A stretch of DNA of 64,000 nt from positions 6,605,031 to 6,669,030 of the forward strand of contig NC_053402.1 in the NCBI RefSeq assembly GCF_016859285.1. Direction: 5' to 3'. This document shows positions 29,641 through 40,240 of the stretch, piece after piece (position 1 is the stretch's first letter; every line of letters begins with the position of its first letter). The notes below the pieces were generated by a model. The model had not been told where the DNA came from, did not search any database, and saw nothing but the letters and a program-made list of their open reading frames with translations. A program made the translations under genes and the position numbers. The DNA is from Xiphias gladius. Lineage: Eukaryota > Chordata > Actinopteri > Istiophoriformes > Xiphiidae.

Positions 29641-30045
29641 CTGGCTTTTGGGTGTTTATTTATTTATGTTTGAGGGAAAATAATATTTTTGATGCTTTAA
29701 AGTTCTTTTCACACGCATACCTCTGTCCGGCTGCTGCTTTGTGAAAAGTAAAATAAATATACTAAGCTGCTAGTCTGTGCTACATTAATAGTGGGGGCAG
29801 CCATGGAAAACAGCTAGGAATTTTCTCCCCCGACTTTATAAAAATACTTTTAGACAAGAACTGGACAGATAAAGTACATATACAAGGAGAGCAGAGTGGG
29901 CTATAACTACATGATTGAATGATAATGATGTTGAAAATGATATGATAATCTCCCAAAGCAATTCATCACTTTCTTTTCCTCCTTCCATATCCTGTTTTTA
30001 GCCCCCACATCCCTTTTACCTACTTTGAGGTTCCCAGGCCACCAC

Positions 30046-30050
<5 letters not shown>

Positions 30051-30130
<80 letters not shown>
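30051..30130 (+). repeat. (AC)n microsatellite
   Basis: Eighty bases of pure AC repeat upstream of the CCN1-like gene. Confidence 0.97.
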
Positions 30131-30133
<3 letters not shown>

Positions 30134-30574
30134 TACAAATGGCATGTAAACAGACAAGAATCTATTTTTTGGTTTAAGGTTTTCATTGAAGAGTGGAAAG
30201 CGGATGTGAGAACCACCTGGATAATCTTCTTATCATCCCCACAGATATACACACAGGAAAGCTGGCCATCTCAGTACCTGAGCTGGTGGCTAACACAGAT
30301 TCAAACTGATACAAACTCATACCCTATTTGACAGGGTTAAATAAAGTATATATTTCACATATGCACTCTCAAACGTTACATTAAACTGTTCACCAGTGAC
30401 AAAAGCACACACAGTGGGCTGCTTGTTGAAATTCAGTGAGAGGGATTATAGGTGGCTAAATTGTTGTTTTCCCTTTCACTTTTCCTAAAATGTACCATTA
30501 AGCAGAGGGATGCCTGCAGTCATTTGTGCCAGCAGGGAATATAGCATCCCCCTTCATCCTAAATAAATCACCCC

Positions 30575-30710
30575 CTGCACTGAGAGACCAATAAAGATAA
30601 GTCTTTATTTGTCCCTAGAGGGGAAATTCAGGTGTTACAGCAGTACAGGGCAGAATAAGTATAGATTAATAGAGAAAGTAAAAAGTAATTACTTGGAAAT
30701 ATATACAAAT
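30575..30710. repeat. Short fish repeat with 'ccctagaggggaaattcagg' core
   Basis: The stretch 'aataaagataagtctttatt' is a near-perfect inverted repeat, followed by 'tgtccctagaggggaaattc' and 'aggtgttacagcagtac'. I recognise this core from a widely dispersed teleost retroelement tail. Its class is uncertain and only one copy is seen here. Confidence 0.45.
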
Positions 30711-30949
30711 GACCAGTAAACTAATAGTGCAGCACTGTGTCAAATGAAGTGACATAGTGGTGTGTTGAGTTGCAGCACAGTCAGCATAGTGTAGTATGTT
30801 CTATGTAAGAGTAATATGATACCATGTACTATAGAAGCACATGACAGGATAGTATATAATATGATTAAATAATGATACTTGTATTTGACTGTGTTAATAG
30901 AAATATAATATAGTATATAATGTAAAAAAACATTATAATATATTAACAA

Positions 30950-31563
30950 AAAGTAAAGTAAAAGTACCAGTATAACAAATTCTCAATTATGGGTAAAGGG
31001 CCTTCCTTCAAAACTGCTTTCAAGTGAGAGTACCAAAGTTTTTTATCAGCAGATTCACAAGATAAATCTGGAGGTTTGTTGGTTTAAAAGAAGAAACATA
31101 AAGTATAGCTACACAAAATTGTATTACATTTTTAGACTTTATCTAATCTTTGCTTTTTTGTGAAAAATTGGGTAATTTTACCTCTTTGGGCCTCAAACAG
31201 ATATTTAAATGAAACCATCTAAGAAGATTAAAGGGAAAATCTCTCTTTGGTGGAACTGCTAAAAACACATAAGCATCTGAAACATGACAAGGACCCCCAG
31301 CTAGTCACTGCTTTTTTGTAAGGGGTCGCAAGTCAAAAAGGTTTGGAACCATTGGTTTAATCTTTAGAAATGAATTGCATTATATAAACTTATCATATCA
31401 TGTTTTATTTGATGACAGTAGCTGTCACAAAATGTGGTGATGTAAAAAGTAAAATATTTCCTTCTGAACTGTGTAGTATAGAAGTATAAAGTAGCATCAA
31501 ATGGAAATACTCAAGTAAATAAATGTATGTATGAATAAATGTACTTAGTTACTTTCCACCACT
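30950..31563 (-). repeat. Interspersed repeat family B, inverted copy 3
   Basis: The right end 'gtacttagttactttccacc' is the reverse complement of the left end at 8255. Inside is an inverted version of the block near 38580-38900, including 'aggggtcgcaagtcaaaaag' and 'gtttggaaccattggttt'. This is a longer family member in the opposite orientation to the others. Confidence 0.55.
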
Positions 31564-31564
31564 G

Positions 31565-33180
31565 TATATACACCAGCATACACCCCCACTGTAAACATAC
31601 TCACATTTGCATATCAGCAGCTTATTCCAAAAGCCCTTAACACAGACAGAAGAGTCCATACACACCATCAAACATATATACCATATGTCCTCACATACAC
31701 ATACACATGCACACACACAGAGGCCTACACAGAGAGCAAAATTATGCATTTACCAAACCTCCATCCTCTTCCCACACTATTCATCACTCTCTGTCAGTGC
31801 ACGAAGGTGATGTAACATGCTCGTGTAAACAATACCAACACATAGAGAGAAAATTAAGGAAGAAAAGACACTGGACCTGCTGAAGCTTGTGTATGTGTGC
31901 GCGCACCCACCCTCATAACACACACACATACAGAGGGAGAGGTGTTTTTGTTGTTTTTTACATTTTAGTTCCATTGACTCATCAAAGAATGTGTCCTTTC
32001 CACTTTGGTTTCAGTGGCACACACATACAGCTAGACATAATAAACAAACATGCAGAATTTCCATCACACCAAAGTACAGGCATTTTTTAGCTCTTAGGGA
32101 TACTACACACTGCCACTGGGAACTTGCTCTGTGTGGTGACCTTTACATTCTGAGCTGACAGCAAACGTCAACTTGTAATGGTTAAAGTGACACAAGTCTC
32201 CTTTAAGAGTTCACTGTAAAACCTCCTTGTCACTACAATTAAAAAGTTAAAGAACTGGTTGGAGGTGCAAGATAAGGGAGAGGGTAACGGGGGAAAAAGG
32301 CAAGCAATGGCATGTGAGAAACAGATCAAACCTTCAAAAACAAGTCAGTGGAAATAAAAGACAGACAGACTGGGGTTTAGGGAGAGAGAAAGGTTTTAGG
32401 GAACATGCATGGAGCCAGGGTTACAGGCAGTGAGAGAAGAAGAAAGTAGATAGAACAGGACAGTAGTGTAAGGTCAGTGGAAAAAAAGCGGCTCACTTTT
32501 CATTTCTGATCCTTTGCGACAAAGACCACAACATTGTGAGTCAAGCAGAAAAGTAGAGGTTTTACTGTAATGAAAGCTTTGTGTGTCTGTGAAAAAGAGT
32601 GTGTTTATACATGCGGGGAATGGACATGGAGAGGAGGGGGAGAGGAAGACAGGTGTGGATTGTTTGTTTAGGAGAACTTCTTCCACACCTGCTGCCACAG
32701 CTCCCACTCTTTATATGATACAGCCCAAGAATACACACATAAATATGAATATGTACACAAGCATTTGTAAATTTTCAAGGTAGATTTGATCCAGGATTTA
32801 AGAACTGGTCTGCTCAAGGTATAGCCAAAGTGTCAGATTTTTATAATTAGACTGCCACAGATTTATGTCATTTGAAGAAATTAAAGCTGCATATAAAATT
32901 CCAGCAAATTAGAAATATTTAGAAATATTTTCAGCTGTGAAGCTTTATTATGTCAAAGCAATGTAACTGCCTGAACTTCCTCCTCTGCCCACCATGGAAA
33001 CTCTTAGATGCACACATTGGAAGTTCCACTAACATATTAATGTTTTAATTGTGGTACATGATTAAACAAGTTGTACAAGTTAAGTTATATTATTTTGACA
33101 TGTTGTGGGGAGGATGTTGCAGTTTTTTCTGAGTCAAAAGGAGATTTCTTAGAAAACATTAATAACCCTGGAGAGAGCCT
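31565..33180. other. Intergenic DNA, nothing recognised
   Basis: Several imperfect CA-rich patches (31680-31730, 31905-31935) and unremarkable AT-rich DNA are present. No gene or complete repeat is recognised. Confidence 0.4.
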
Positions 33181-33430
33181 CATTTTTTGTATTTTAGTGA
33201 AATATCTTGACATCTACCAAATTGATTGGAACAAAATTTTGTACATTCATGGTTCCCAGGAAATGAATTATAATGACTTGATCATCAGTCTAAATGCCAC
33301 TCATTAAACCATTTTGCTTTATGACCAAATACCCACAAAACTAATGACATTCCCATCAGTCTCAGCTGTACTTTCTTTTAAGTGCTTATGATCAATATCA
33401 TCCTAACATGTTAACATGTTAAACTGCTTA
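33180..33430. repeat. Interspersed repeat family A, copy 5
   Basis: The copy includes 'gaaatatcttgacatctacc', 'caaaattttgtacattcatg', 'gttcccaggaaatgaattat', 'aatgacattcccatcagtct' and a degenerate 'aacatgttaacatgttaaac'. The order matches 5640-6010. Confidence 0.6.
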
Positions 33431-33441
33431 ACACCAGCAGT

Positions 33442-33470
33442 TGTGTGTGTGTGTGTGTGTGTGTGCGTGC
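33442..33470 (+). repeat. (GT)n microsatellite
   Basis: A GT run of about 29 bases directly follows the family A copy. Confidence 0.85.
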
Positions 33471-33859
33471 AGTAAGGACGAAGATAGGGTGACTGAGAAA
33501 AAAACATGCAGAGTGCACAGCCTGTTCCATTACAGAGCAAAGGGGAAGGAAAAACAAGCAAAGAGAGAGGCTAGGAGGGTGCCAGTAAGAAAGGATGAGA
33601 GGAGGGGGGCAAGGAATTTTAGTCCTAAAGTTATTTTTAAACCAAGAACAGGAACTCTACTGTTGACTTCCCGAACACTGTAATATAGATTGGTATAAGA
33701 GTAGAGCTGGGGAAAGGAGACAGGGAAGGTATATACACACACACACCTACAGCTGTCAGGTGTGTCCTTCCATATACGTGTCTACATCCATACACATGCT
33801 TCCCACCCCCTCAAAGATTCAAAGAAAATGAGAAAGGCATTAATTTATGTGTTCATGTA

Positions 33860-33862
<3 letters not shown>

Positions 33863-33922
<60 letters not shown>
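33863..33922 (+). repeat. (GT)n microsatellite
   Basis: About 60 bases of GT repeat followed by imperfect GT/TG-rich sequence to about 33943. Confidence 0.95.
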
Positions 33923-33926
<4 letters not shown>

Positions 33927-33944
33927 TTATGTGTGTGTTTGTAC

Positions 33945-35150
33945 ATATATACACATGAAGACGTGGTGTACATAAGGAACAGGCAGTCAGAATATAGCAG
34001 TTACAGGCCAATGGTTGGTGTAGGAAGAAAGAGTAAAAACATTTAAAAAGGATGACAGAGAAGCAAAAGGACATGTAAGAAGATTAAAAAATCACTGAGG
34101 ATACAGTTTCACACTAATTCAAATGAATACAAGGTTATCAGCTGTAATCATCTTCTTGGCGCAATCTGTTCAACAACAGGCTTTATACGTGTGCTTTTCA
34201 ACCGGGCATGCCACCAAGCTGTTATTAGCAAATAAAGACATCTTGGTTTATAGTTTATGGTTTATCAGTGGATGTTGTATTCCCATCTGCAGGTTTGTAC
34301 GTCCAGGAAAAAAGTAAGGAGTGGGAATAAACAGCCACAAGAGGAGAACGATCAGGTGCAGCAGTTACAACAATCCTAAGAAGTTGTTACATTTTAGGAG
34401 ACACGCAGTACAGTTTGCTGTGCGTCACAGAGTATCATTTCCTTTTGACCTTCAGCTTCTTTGGTGACGAGAGAGGTCAGCCTTACGACACAAGCTGGGC
34501 GCTCCTGATGGGGTCAAAGAAAACTGGGTCACCTGTAACTGTTGATAGGGTGAATATGCATCTTACTGATGGTGCCCACCAACCACCCAAGGCATGGTCA
34601 CACCCTCCCTTCTGGATACCCCCACCCTCCTTGCATCTTCGCCCTCCCTTCACCTCCAAGGTGTCACAGAGAGCACCCTTGTTCTAGCCCTCTCCTCCTT
34701 TCCATCGGGATCCCTCAAAAATCCCAGATATCCCTGCAATTTCCGGTGCAATGTTTATTTGGCGGAAAGAGGGCTGGGGGGCAAGCTGCCTTGAAAAAAG
34801 AGCCTCACTCACAAACAGTTTAGGCTGCGTTTGAGGGTAAACATGTGTAGGAGGGGTATGCGAGGCGAGTGGTAAGAAGGACTGAGGCCAGTGTGTTCTG
34901 GTCCTGACACACAGATCCAACCTTAGCAGGGACACAGAGCACTGCTCTGTTCAGGCCCCAACCGACACAGTCTAATAAACACCAGCCCCCCTCCTGACTG
35001 TTCAATGGACATCGCCCTCTCCTGGAGAAATGAGGGCATGACATCAAAAAACAGGTAAGAACAAACAAACCAAGAGCCTGAAATAAATATCTCTCTCAAA
35101 AGTGGAATAATTTTAGTAATTTAACGCACCATAGTAGTAATAATAGTCTA
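33945..35150. other. Intergenic DNA, nothing recognised
   Basis: A moderately C-rich stretch (34560-34720 and 34830-35010) gives open frames with proline-rich translations in several frames at once. That suggests base composition and not coding. No gene is supported. Confidence 0.4.
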
Positions 35151-35194
35151 TACAGGGATTGGATGCAATACCATGAACACGTCTAGAACAATTA

Positions 35195-35870
35195 ACTCAA
35201 GTACCCCTTCATCAACACCACCAGTCATTTTCGAAATGTGTCCATTTGAATTGATTTTAAACTGGATGTTATTTAACACTATGTAAAAGTGGATATTATT
35301 GAATTGTTTTTTTCATACAACTGAACTGTTACTGTTTTGATTGGATTGGTCAAGTTATCATTCACATTACTAGTACCACTTGGTGTGGCAGAATTTTAAC
35401 ATTTCAACAATGTATCAATAACTCTTAGCTAACTTCTTTAACCATTTATCCATTACCTTTAGCCTTTTCACCATTTATCTGTCATCTTTAAGCTAGATAA
35501 ATGTTTTCACCTGTTTATCGATTATTTTCAGCCATCTATTTTAACCTTTTATCCATTACTTTTAGCTTTCTTTTTCCATTTCATTTTTACGTATTTGGCC
35601 TGTTTATTCATTACCTATAGTTATCTATTTAACCCATTTCTCCATTGCTTTTAGCTAACTGCTCTGTTTACTTGTTAATTACTTCTCACACACTAATTTG
35701 GAACAGGTAGTTTTCAGCTAACTCAATTTTTCTATATATATTTTTAAATCAAATACGATTTCTATTTTTTTTATATCTATTTTTTTATATTTTGAAATTA
35801 TTTGAGCTACTATACAATCTCTCCAAGTACCCCCTGGGGTGCAAGTAGCCTACCACCGGTTGGGAGGGTG
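35195..35870 (+). repeat. Interspersed repeat family C, copy 1, with internal short tandem repeats
   Basis: The copy starts 'caagtaccccttcatcaaca' and continues with 'gtccatttga..tgattttaaact' and then a series of degenerate units of the form TTAACC-ATTTATCCATTA-CTTTTAGCT between about 35420 and 35660. It ends with 'aagtaccccctggggtgcaa'. Matching copies are at 50265-50840 and, inverted, at 58418-58905. Confidence 0.65.
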
Positions 35871-35996
35871 TGAATGCTGATGAAAAAAACATGACATTAT
35901 GCAAACAGATTCAGCAGTTCCGCCAACTAGTGAACAAAACTTTAACATCGTCACAGAGGTTAGTTTGTTGCAGAGATGCATTAGACTACCGTGTAA

Positions 35997-36524
35997 CTAT
36001 TCACAGAGCTTGGCATCCTCTTCTTTCTCAGTGATTGATGGTACTACATATTTCTGTTTCCCTGCACAGTCCACCTTGTAGCTCTTCTTTCTCCTCTTTT
36101 GTGGCTGCTTTTCTTTTATTGCAGGATCCTCTGATGTCTGAAGTGGAGTCACCAATCTGCCCTGTGTGCTTATGTTTCTGCCATTGGCTCTTGCAGACGG
36201 ACAGAGATGAGTAAACAGTTGTCTTAGTTGCTGCCCTCTTTGTGCCTGAGGACTCATTAAGACTAGGGACAATGTGTCTGCAAAACCCCCTGACCTACAC
36301 ACAGCTCTCCTGTGTAGATCTGAGTCCACTTCAGGCTCAAGTGCTTTCAACACTGTACTGGACCAAATATCCTCTGAAAGTGCATCATTGCATCCCAGTG
36401 GGCACATAATTTTATGAGCATGTTTGCCTATCACTATGTCTGTAAAAGTGTGTATGTCTGAAGTTTCAGTGTTGTGTGTGTTTGCAGCCAGCACAGATCT
36501 AGACCCGCAGGATATAGAGCGGAG
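35997..36524 (-). CDS. Unidentified ORF of about 175 codons (possible terminal exon or decayed gene)
   Basis: The - strand frame stays open from 36524 to a stop at about 35997 without an ATG at its beginning (a GTG is at 36494). The product is hydrophilic, with a lysine/arginine-rich patch near the C terminus (QPQKRRKKSYK) and an acidic last 12 residues. There are four or five cysteines and no transmembrane segment. I do not recognise a family. An open frame this long is unusual in the surrounding AT-rich DNA. A TCTAG just before position 36497 could act as a splice acceptor, making this a last coding exon. It could also be a decayed gene or chance. Confidence 0.25.
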   Translation of the reverse strand, partial: LRSISCGSRSVLAANTHNTETSDIHTFTDIVIGKHAHKIMCPLGCNDALSEDIWSSTVLKALEPEVDSDLHRRAVCRSGGFADTLSLVLMSPQAQRGQQLRQLFTHLCPSARANGRNISTQGRLVTPLQTSEDPAIKEKQPQKRRKKSYKVDCAGKQKYVVPSITEKEEDAKLCE

Positions 36525-36779
36525 TCATCGGTGTGGGGGCAAGCCAGCAGAGAGCCCAGATGGTCCTATGCTGTGAAACAGTGGAGGAGGTCAAAGAGTG
36601 GAAGAAGGTCTTGAACCTCAACTTTCCTCTGAAAGCTTATCTCCATCCTAATATTTTGGGACAAACTTCACAACTGCCACTCAGATATCCTCTGGTTTGG
36701 GAAAAAAAATGGCTCAGTACTATAATAATACAAATCCACAACAGTCCAAAGTGAGATGGATCAAAAGGTCCTGCACTGA

Positions 36780-38320
36780 AGTTACAAAATAAATTTTCTT
36801 TACAACATCACTTCTCTAAGAACTTAGAAAAAACACAAGTGTCCAAATGGAGGTAGTTTAGTGTTGACAGTGAAAAAAATGTGGCAAAAATAAAAATGGC
36901 AAAAGATGATAAGCAGAAGTGTGATAGCAGAGTAACACATGTATGTATCAGACAAACAACACAGATGGAGTCTAACTCTTCATCCTTACAAGAGGATGCA
37001 TGTGGTTGTAATGAAGAATGACAATGCCTCTTGGCAGAAATAACTCAAAGAAACAAAACTTTTCCACTCATTCCTCATCTGGACCTGGAAACGGTTTACC
37101 ACAAAAACTTTATGCTTTAAATCCTTTCTCATGAACTATTTCCCTCTTCTGACACTTTATCTGTGGTTCTCTCTGTCCAGTGTCTTGTTCATTCTATTTG
37201 AGTCTGACTTTTTTCCCTGAACCTTAGATAACACCCATCTCTATTCCAAACAACCCACTCACCTTCTCTCTCTTTCATCCTGTTGCCCTCTTTGACATGA
37301 AAAGCCCAGTCCTGGCCACTAGCTCTACCTTAATATCAAAATATTGAACTATTCCATCACCTGCATCTCCTGTTAAAATTTACTTTTTTAATATTTCATG
37401 TATTAATGTTTATTTTTATTGGGACAAATCTATAGCAGCAGCCAATGCACCACATATGTTAGCATTTAAAGGCTAGGCTAGTTTGCAATGCCTGTCCCCA
37501 GATGGACCTTTTAGCTATCCTTGTATGGATAAATCTACTCTGAAAGAAAATGAACAACACAATACTGCAGCTACACTTTTTTGTATTGTATACCTTTACA
37601 CTGTATACTGTACTGTATAAATTCAATCATATTGTAATGTATATTACACAAGATATTATTCATTATTCAATCACCATCCCACTATGGGTTAACATTTTCT
37701 TCACAACACACTGAAGTTATGGCTGGAATATAAATTCCGGTATTTTGCTCAGGCCGAAGAACACCCGTCTAGATTTGACATTTAACAGAATTTCTGACAC
37801 CATAAAGTATAATAAAGCAGTGCGTTTCTTAAAATGACATGGTCCATCATCAGTAGAGGAGACAATTCCTTGAGTGTGAATGTTGTTTATTTAAGTGTTG
37901 GTAACAGTAGAGGGACACTATTCAATTTGTGTTCAGCAGGCCTGTCAAATCATATGTTAAATGTTCTATTCTAGTGACTCGGTACAGTAAAATCTGTATC
38001 TAAAACACATGCAGCTGTCTCACTAAGCTGTAAATCATAACCTTAAGACTTGAATTGATGGTGTCACCAGGTGAAATTACATTTGTGACTGACTGTAGCC
38101 TCTCTTGAGTTTTTGTGTTGAGATAATACATCTAAATTATTTTTGTCTCAATGTTGATTTACCGTGAATCAGAAATGGTCTCCATCCCATAGGTGCTGCT
38201 GTTAATTCATTCCCTATCTATGAAACAGGTACAGGATTTCTCTGTAAATCATATCTGTATGATACTCACCCTCAAGTTAAACCTGAAGTGTACAACCAAA
38301 TAGAAGAGGAGTAATACATG
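36780..38320. other. AT-rich intergenic DNA, nothing recognised
   Basis: No long open frame, RNA or recognisable repeat is present. It contains ordinary AT-rich sequence with many short homopolymers. Confidence 0.4.
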
Positions 38321-38326
38321 AATTGC

Positions 38327-39190
38327 AGCACTAGAATGTAACCAAGTATATTATCTCAAGTACTATACTTAAGTACAATTTTGAGGTGTTTGTACTTATT
38401 TGAGTATTTTCTGCTACATTCTGCTTCTACTTCTTTACTCTTTCAGAGGGAAATACTGTACTTTGTACTCCACTACATTTATTACACATCTATAGTTACT
38501 AGTTACTTTTCAAATTAAGATCTTACACAAACAACATAAGATAGGCTTATAAAATTCACTGCATTATTAAAGATTAAATCAGTTGCTCCCAGCCTTTTTG
38601 ACTTGTAAGCTCTTATAACAGACATTGGCTAGTTGTCACATGTCTGATGTCTATTCGCTGTTTGCAGTTCCACCTTAAAGATATTTCCCTTCTAAACATA
38701 TCACAGAGTTTCATTTCAATAACTGTCAAAATTATCCAATATTTCAAACAAAGAAAAGATTAGAGGAAATTCCAGTTCAGCAGAACTTTGTTTTTTCTTC
38801 TTTCCTCTCCCATTAATCATCTCACCACCCCTCAGATTTATCTCGTGATCCTTCAGAGGTGCCGGAACCCCAGGTTGGGAAACACTGGACTAAACTACTG
38901 AACTCTATATAAAGTAGCAACAATAACAACAACAAAAATAAAAAGCTGAGTATAAATTGATATATTAAATTGAACAATCTATTGTCATTTAGAATAATTT
39001 CTCAGACATTTTACTGCGGGACTACTTTTATTGTGATACTTTTATGTGATACTTACATTTAGCTGATAATAGACCTAAGTAGGACTTTAAATGCAGGACT
39101 ATTTACTTATAATTGAGTCATTTTAAATTATAGTATTGGTACTTTATTCTTAAGTAAAAGGTCTGAGTACTTCTTCCACTAGTGATGAAT
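38327..39190 (+). repeat. Interspersed repeat family B, full-length-looking copy 4 just upstream of txn2
   Basis: The left end is 'cactagaatgtaaccaag'; the right end read on the opposite strand is 'cactagtggaagaagtactc', so the two termini form short inverted repeats. The interior has the 'caagtactatacttaagtac' block, 'gtactccactacatttatta', 'gttgctcccagcctttttga', 'ccaggttgggaaacactgga' and a final 'taagtaaaaggtctgagtac'. This layout suggests a non-autonomous DNA transposon (MITE-like). Confidence 0.6.
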
Positions 39191-39229
39191 TCTTTTCAAG
39201 TTTAAATCTCGCCAATAATTAACGCTTCT

Positions 39230-39411
39230 CTTAAACGCACCGCTGTGTGCTTCCCGACCTGGCCGGATAGTGGCGCTACTCACAGTACTGCAGCTAGGAC
39301 AAGGCGATAAAAAGCCGTTCGGTCCTTTTTTTTTTTTTTAAATCTACGGCACCAAAGCGGAAGCACTTAATTGGTCCGCGAGGTCAAGATCAACGTTAGC
39401 TGAATACCAAG
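39230..39411 (+). promoter_or_regulatory. txn2: txn2 promoter and non-coding first exon
   Basis: A GC-rich stretch with several CpGs and a reverse CCAAT (ATTGGTCC, about 39370) ends in 'gaataccaag' followed by the donor GTAAAC at 39412. The acceptor just before the coding ATG is at 41062-41063, so the first exon would be untranslated. The CpG-rich zone continues downstream to about 39830. The transcription start is inferred only. Confidence 0.55.
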
Positions 39412-40200
39412 GTAAACACGGAAAATACTTGCCATCAGTTTAATTCGTCTGTGATGTATGTGGCATTTGGGAACGTTTTAGTGAAGATCTGGTCTGTGTG
39501 TGTGTGCGTTTCAAAACGAGGGGAGGAGGCGGCGGCGGGGCAGCTTAGGAGAGTGAGGAGGAGGACGGAGAGGGCAAAGTCATATGTAACGGAGGTTAAT
39601 GGAAGAAACGAGCGGCCTGTAGATAAGCAGCAAACACAAGAGACTGAGAAAACCCCCCCGAACAAGTTGGACGGGAATGGATTAGTAGTTAAGAAGCAAA
39701 TGTTCATTAGGAAAGTGTTGAATGCTTTAAGCTCGGTTGTTTCTTCATCGTCGGCGTGTGAGCGTGTTGTAACAGTGGAACAACATGGCTGTACATGTGT
39801 TCACGGAGAAACTGTCCGTTAATGACGTTAACCTCACTAGACGGTTTTATTAGCATAACTAATTAGTAAAATACTGGCTAATAGTTGCTTTGCTAGCCAA
39901 ATGTTTGACAGAGTAAACTACCTAAGGATACAGAGATTTCCTAAATCAACATTGCGCAACCTAGGCTTGAGAGTACAAGGAAACTTATTTACTGTATAAC
40001 AGGAGATCAGATGTTATGGTGATTTTTATTGTGTCTTCTGTTAGCCAGTTCTGGGAGGTGAGCTACTCATTCCATTGTCCCTGTTAATGGTTGTTTAATG
40101 ATTTTAAATTGCCAAGCAGTGATATTATCTCAGTAGAAACAGCATCTAAAAATTATTTTTGAGCTGAAATGATTATTCGATTAATCGCCAATGATGATAA

Positions 40201-40240
<40 letters not shown>

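Noticed and set aside
34415-35068. Several proline-rich overlapping frames on both strands
   Set aside because: Open frames in many phases at once reflect C-rich composition; no splice or domain evidence.
39451-39822. 123-codon + strand frame just after the txn2 first exon
   Set aside because: It lies in the CpG-rich first intron, has no recognisable domain, and the donor at 39412 and the acceptor at 41063 account for txn2 without it.
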